Below are positions 6,132-7,514 of a stretch of 7,514 nt of DNA, in pieces (the first letter of the stretch is position 1; each line of letters begins with the position of its first letter). The notes below the pieces were generated by a model. The model was not told the DNA's origin. It worked only from the letters and a program-made list of their open reading frames with translations, and made no database searches. The position numbers and the translations under genes were made by a program. The stretch is from positions 1 through 7,514 of the forward strand of contig ONXY01000052.1 of assembly GCA_900321945.1 (NCBI GenBank), given 5' to 3'. Source of the DNA: an uncultured Eubacteriales bacterium. GTDB lineage: Bacteria; Bacillota_A; Clostridia; Christensenellales; Aristaeellaceae.

Positions 6132-7502
6132 ATGCTGAAAATATCCCGGGAGAACCGGGCTGCCTACAGCGGGATCATGAAGCTGACGGGCCCGATTATT
6201 CTTCAGAATCTTCTGAGCGCCGCGGTCAGCTCGGCGGACGTGGTCATGCTGAACTTTGTGGGGCAGGAGCATATCTCCGCCGTCTCCCTGGCGAACCAGT
6301 ACGCCAGCGTTCTGTTCATGCTGCTGTACGGGCTCGGCACCGGCGTGACCATGCTGAGCGCGCAGTATTTCGGGAAAGGGGACTCCCGCGCGGTGGACGC
6401 CGTGGAAGGGATCGCCCTGCGCTTTTCCGTCGCGGTGACGGCGGTTTTCGCCGCGGCGGCGCTGCTGGCTCCGGAACAGATGATGCGCGTCTTCACGCCG
6501 GACGCGCGGCTGATTGAAATCGGCGCGGGCTACCTCAGAAACGTCTCCGCGGCGTACCTGTGCTGGGGCCTGACAGAGGTTTATCTGGCGACGCTCCGGT
6601 CCGTGGGCCGGGTGGGGATCAGCACGGCGCTGAACGCGGCCGCGTTCACGCTGAACATTCTGCTGAACGCCGTTTTCATTTTCGGCCTGTTCGGCGCGCC
6701 GAAGCTCGGCGCGGCCGGCGTGGCGCTGGCGACGTCCATTTCCCGGACCATTGAACTGATTCTTGCCCTGATCGTATCCTCCCGGAGCGGGGAATACAAA
6801 CTGAAGCTTTCGTACATGTTCATCCGGAGCCGGGTTCTGTTCCGGGATTTCCTGCGCATGGCGATGCCGGCGACGCTGAACGACGTTTCCTGGGGCCTGG
6901 CGTTCTCCATGTATTCGGTGATCATCGGGCAGTTTCTCGGAACGGATATGGTGGCCGCGAACTCCTTCACGTCCCTGGTGCGGACCTTCGGCACGGTGCT
7001 GTGCTTCAGCGTGGGCAGCGGCGGAGGCATCCTGCTCGGGCAGATTCTGGGCGACGGAAAGCTGGAGGAGGCCGAGCGGAGCGCGAAGGCGCTGATGCGG
7101 CTGACGGTGCTGTCCGGCGCGGCGGGAGGGCTGATCGTGCTGGCGTCCATGCCGCTGGCGCTGCGTTTCGCCAACCTGACGGATCTGGGGCGGCATTATC
7201 TCAGGGGAATGCTCTGGATCAATTCCTATTACGTGATGGGCCAGGCGGTCAACACGACGCTGATCGCGGGCGTATTCCGCGCGGGAGGGGACAGCCGGTT
7301 CGGCTTTATCTGCGATACCATCGACATGTGGCTTTATGCCGTGCCGCTGGGATTCATTGCCGCCGCGTGGCTGAAGCTTCCGCCGCTGTGGGTGTATTTC
7401 CTGCTGTGCACGGACGAGTTTGTCAAATGGCCGTGGGTGATCGGACACTACCGCGGCCGGAAATGGCTGAGAAACATTACCCGGGAGAACGCGGTGGAAT
7501 AG
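6132..7502 (+). CDS. MATE family multidrug/cation antiporter (right copy)
   Basis: This 456-aa membrane protein is of typical MATE length, with 12 expected transmembrane helices. It should export organic cations or other small molecules against H+ or Na+. Seen: the first helix start LTGPIILQNLLSAAVSSADVVMLNFVGQ (18-45), the repeat-type block LYGLGTGVTMLSAQYFGKGD (65-84), the interdomain loop near 217-240, the second-half start FLRMAMPATLNDVSWGLAFSMYSVIIGQFLG (240-270), and the motif FRAGGDSRFGF at 382-392. It is clearly a different MATE lineage from its divergent neighbour and not a recent duplicate: the corresponding motifs differ at most positions. The start at 6132 is the only start codon in frame between the predicted transcription start and the first helix. 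Its ribosome binding site is weak and only purine-rich (GGAAGAAAGAGA), unlike the strong sites of the other genes. The substrate cannot be inferred. Confidence 0.92.
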   Translation: MLKISRENRAAYSGIMKLTGPIILQNLLSAAVSSADVVMLNFVGQEHISAVSLANQYASVLFMLLYGLGTGVTMLSAQYFGKGDSRAVDAVEGIALRFSVAVTAVFAAAALLAPEQMMRVFTPDARLIEIGAGYLRNVSAAYLCWGLTEVYLATLRSVGRVGISTALNAAAFTLNILLNAVFIFGLFGAPKLGAAGVALATSISRTIELILALIVSSRSGEYKLKLSYMFIRSRVLFRDFLRMAMPATLNDVSWGLAFSMYSVIIGQFLGTDMVAANSFTSLVRTFGTVLCFSVGSGGGILLGQILGDGKLEEAERSAKALMRLTVLSGAAGGLIVLASMPLALRFANLTDLGRHYLRGMLWINSYYVMGQAVNTTLIAGVFRAGGDSRFGFICDTIDMWLYAVPLGFIAAAWLKLPPLWVYFLLCTDEFVKWPWVIGHYRGRKWLRNITRENAVE

Positions 7503-7514
7503 CGGAGAATCCGC
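7502..7514 (+). other. Hairpin after the right MATE stop, cut by the window end
   Basis: GCGGA and TCCGC form a perfect 5-bp stem around GAA, beginning at the last base of the stop codon. It could be the first part of a terminator; whether a T-run follows cannot be seen. Confidence 0.3.

Noticed and set aside
6006..7448. 480-codon open frame on the - strand opposite the right MATE gene
   Set aside because: It has the same low-complexity, charged composition and is the antisense shadow of a clear membrane protein.
1..7514. Mobile elements, CRISPR arrays, tRNA or rRNA genes
   Set aside because: No transposase-like protein, terminal repeats, regularly spaced repeats, or tRNA/rRNA signature could be seen on either strand.

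Overview
This GC-rich window has strong GGAGG-type ribosome binding sites and short intergenic gaps. It reads as chromosomal DNA of an anaerobic, GC-rich member of the Clostridia (Bacillota), probably gut-associated. The main reasons are the fused extradiol-dioxygenase/AMMECR1 protein, the AmmeMemoRadiSam radical SAM enzyme and the style of the GH43 enzyme and the two MATE transporters. The organism assignment is inference from gene style; no rRNA or tRNA is present to anchor it.

Left part (1-2908, + strand). The window opens inside an SRAP-domain gene (YedK/HMCES type, DNA abasic-site protection) that lacks only its 5' end. It is followed after 15 nt by one long gene fusing a class III extradiol dioxygenase (LigB/Memo-like) domain to an AMMECR1 domain. 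After 16 nt comes the radical SAM enzyme of the same system (AmrS). The three look like one transcription unit. The last two encode the complete AmmeMemoRadiSam trio in two polypeptides. This system is conserved across bacteria and archaea, with human counterparts MEMO1 and AMMECR1, but I cannot name its reaction from sequence. AmrS is short and stops where most family members, as I recall them, continue into a cysteine-rich tail.

Middle part (2986-4401, + strand). A cytoplasmic GH43-type glycoside hydrolase with a C-terminal beta-sandwich, probably carbohydrate-binding, is separated from amrS by 77 nt containing alternative hairpins. Its 3' end faces the 3' end of the next gene. The 109-bp convergent gap holds a candidate intrinsic terminator for each strand.

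Right part (4511-7502). Two MATE-family multidrug/cation antiporters of almost equal length (458 and 456 aa) but different sequence are divergently transcribed from a 244-bp intergenic region. That region has a near-consensus sigma-70 promoter for the right-hand gene and a weaker candidate for the left-hand gene. Between the two promoters lies an AT-rich 16-bp imperfect direct repeat, a reasonable candidate regulatory site shared by both genes. A small hairpin begins just after the last stop codon and is cut by the window end.

I saw no mobile element, CRISPR array, tRNA or rRNA, and no gene-free stretch exceeds 300 bases. The long opposite-strand open frames are shadows created by GC-rich codon use. 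I did not find a convincing new multi-gene system. The least understood biology here is the AmmeMemoRadiSam pair and its apparent co-transcription with SRAP.
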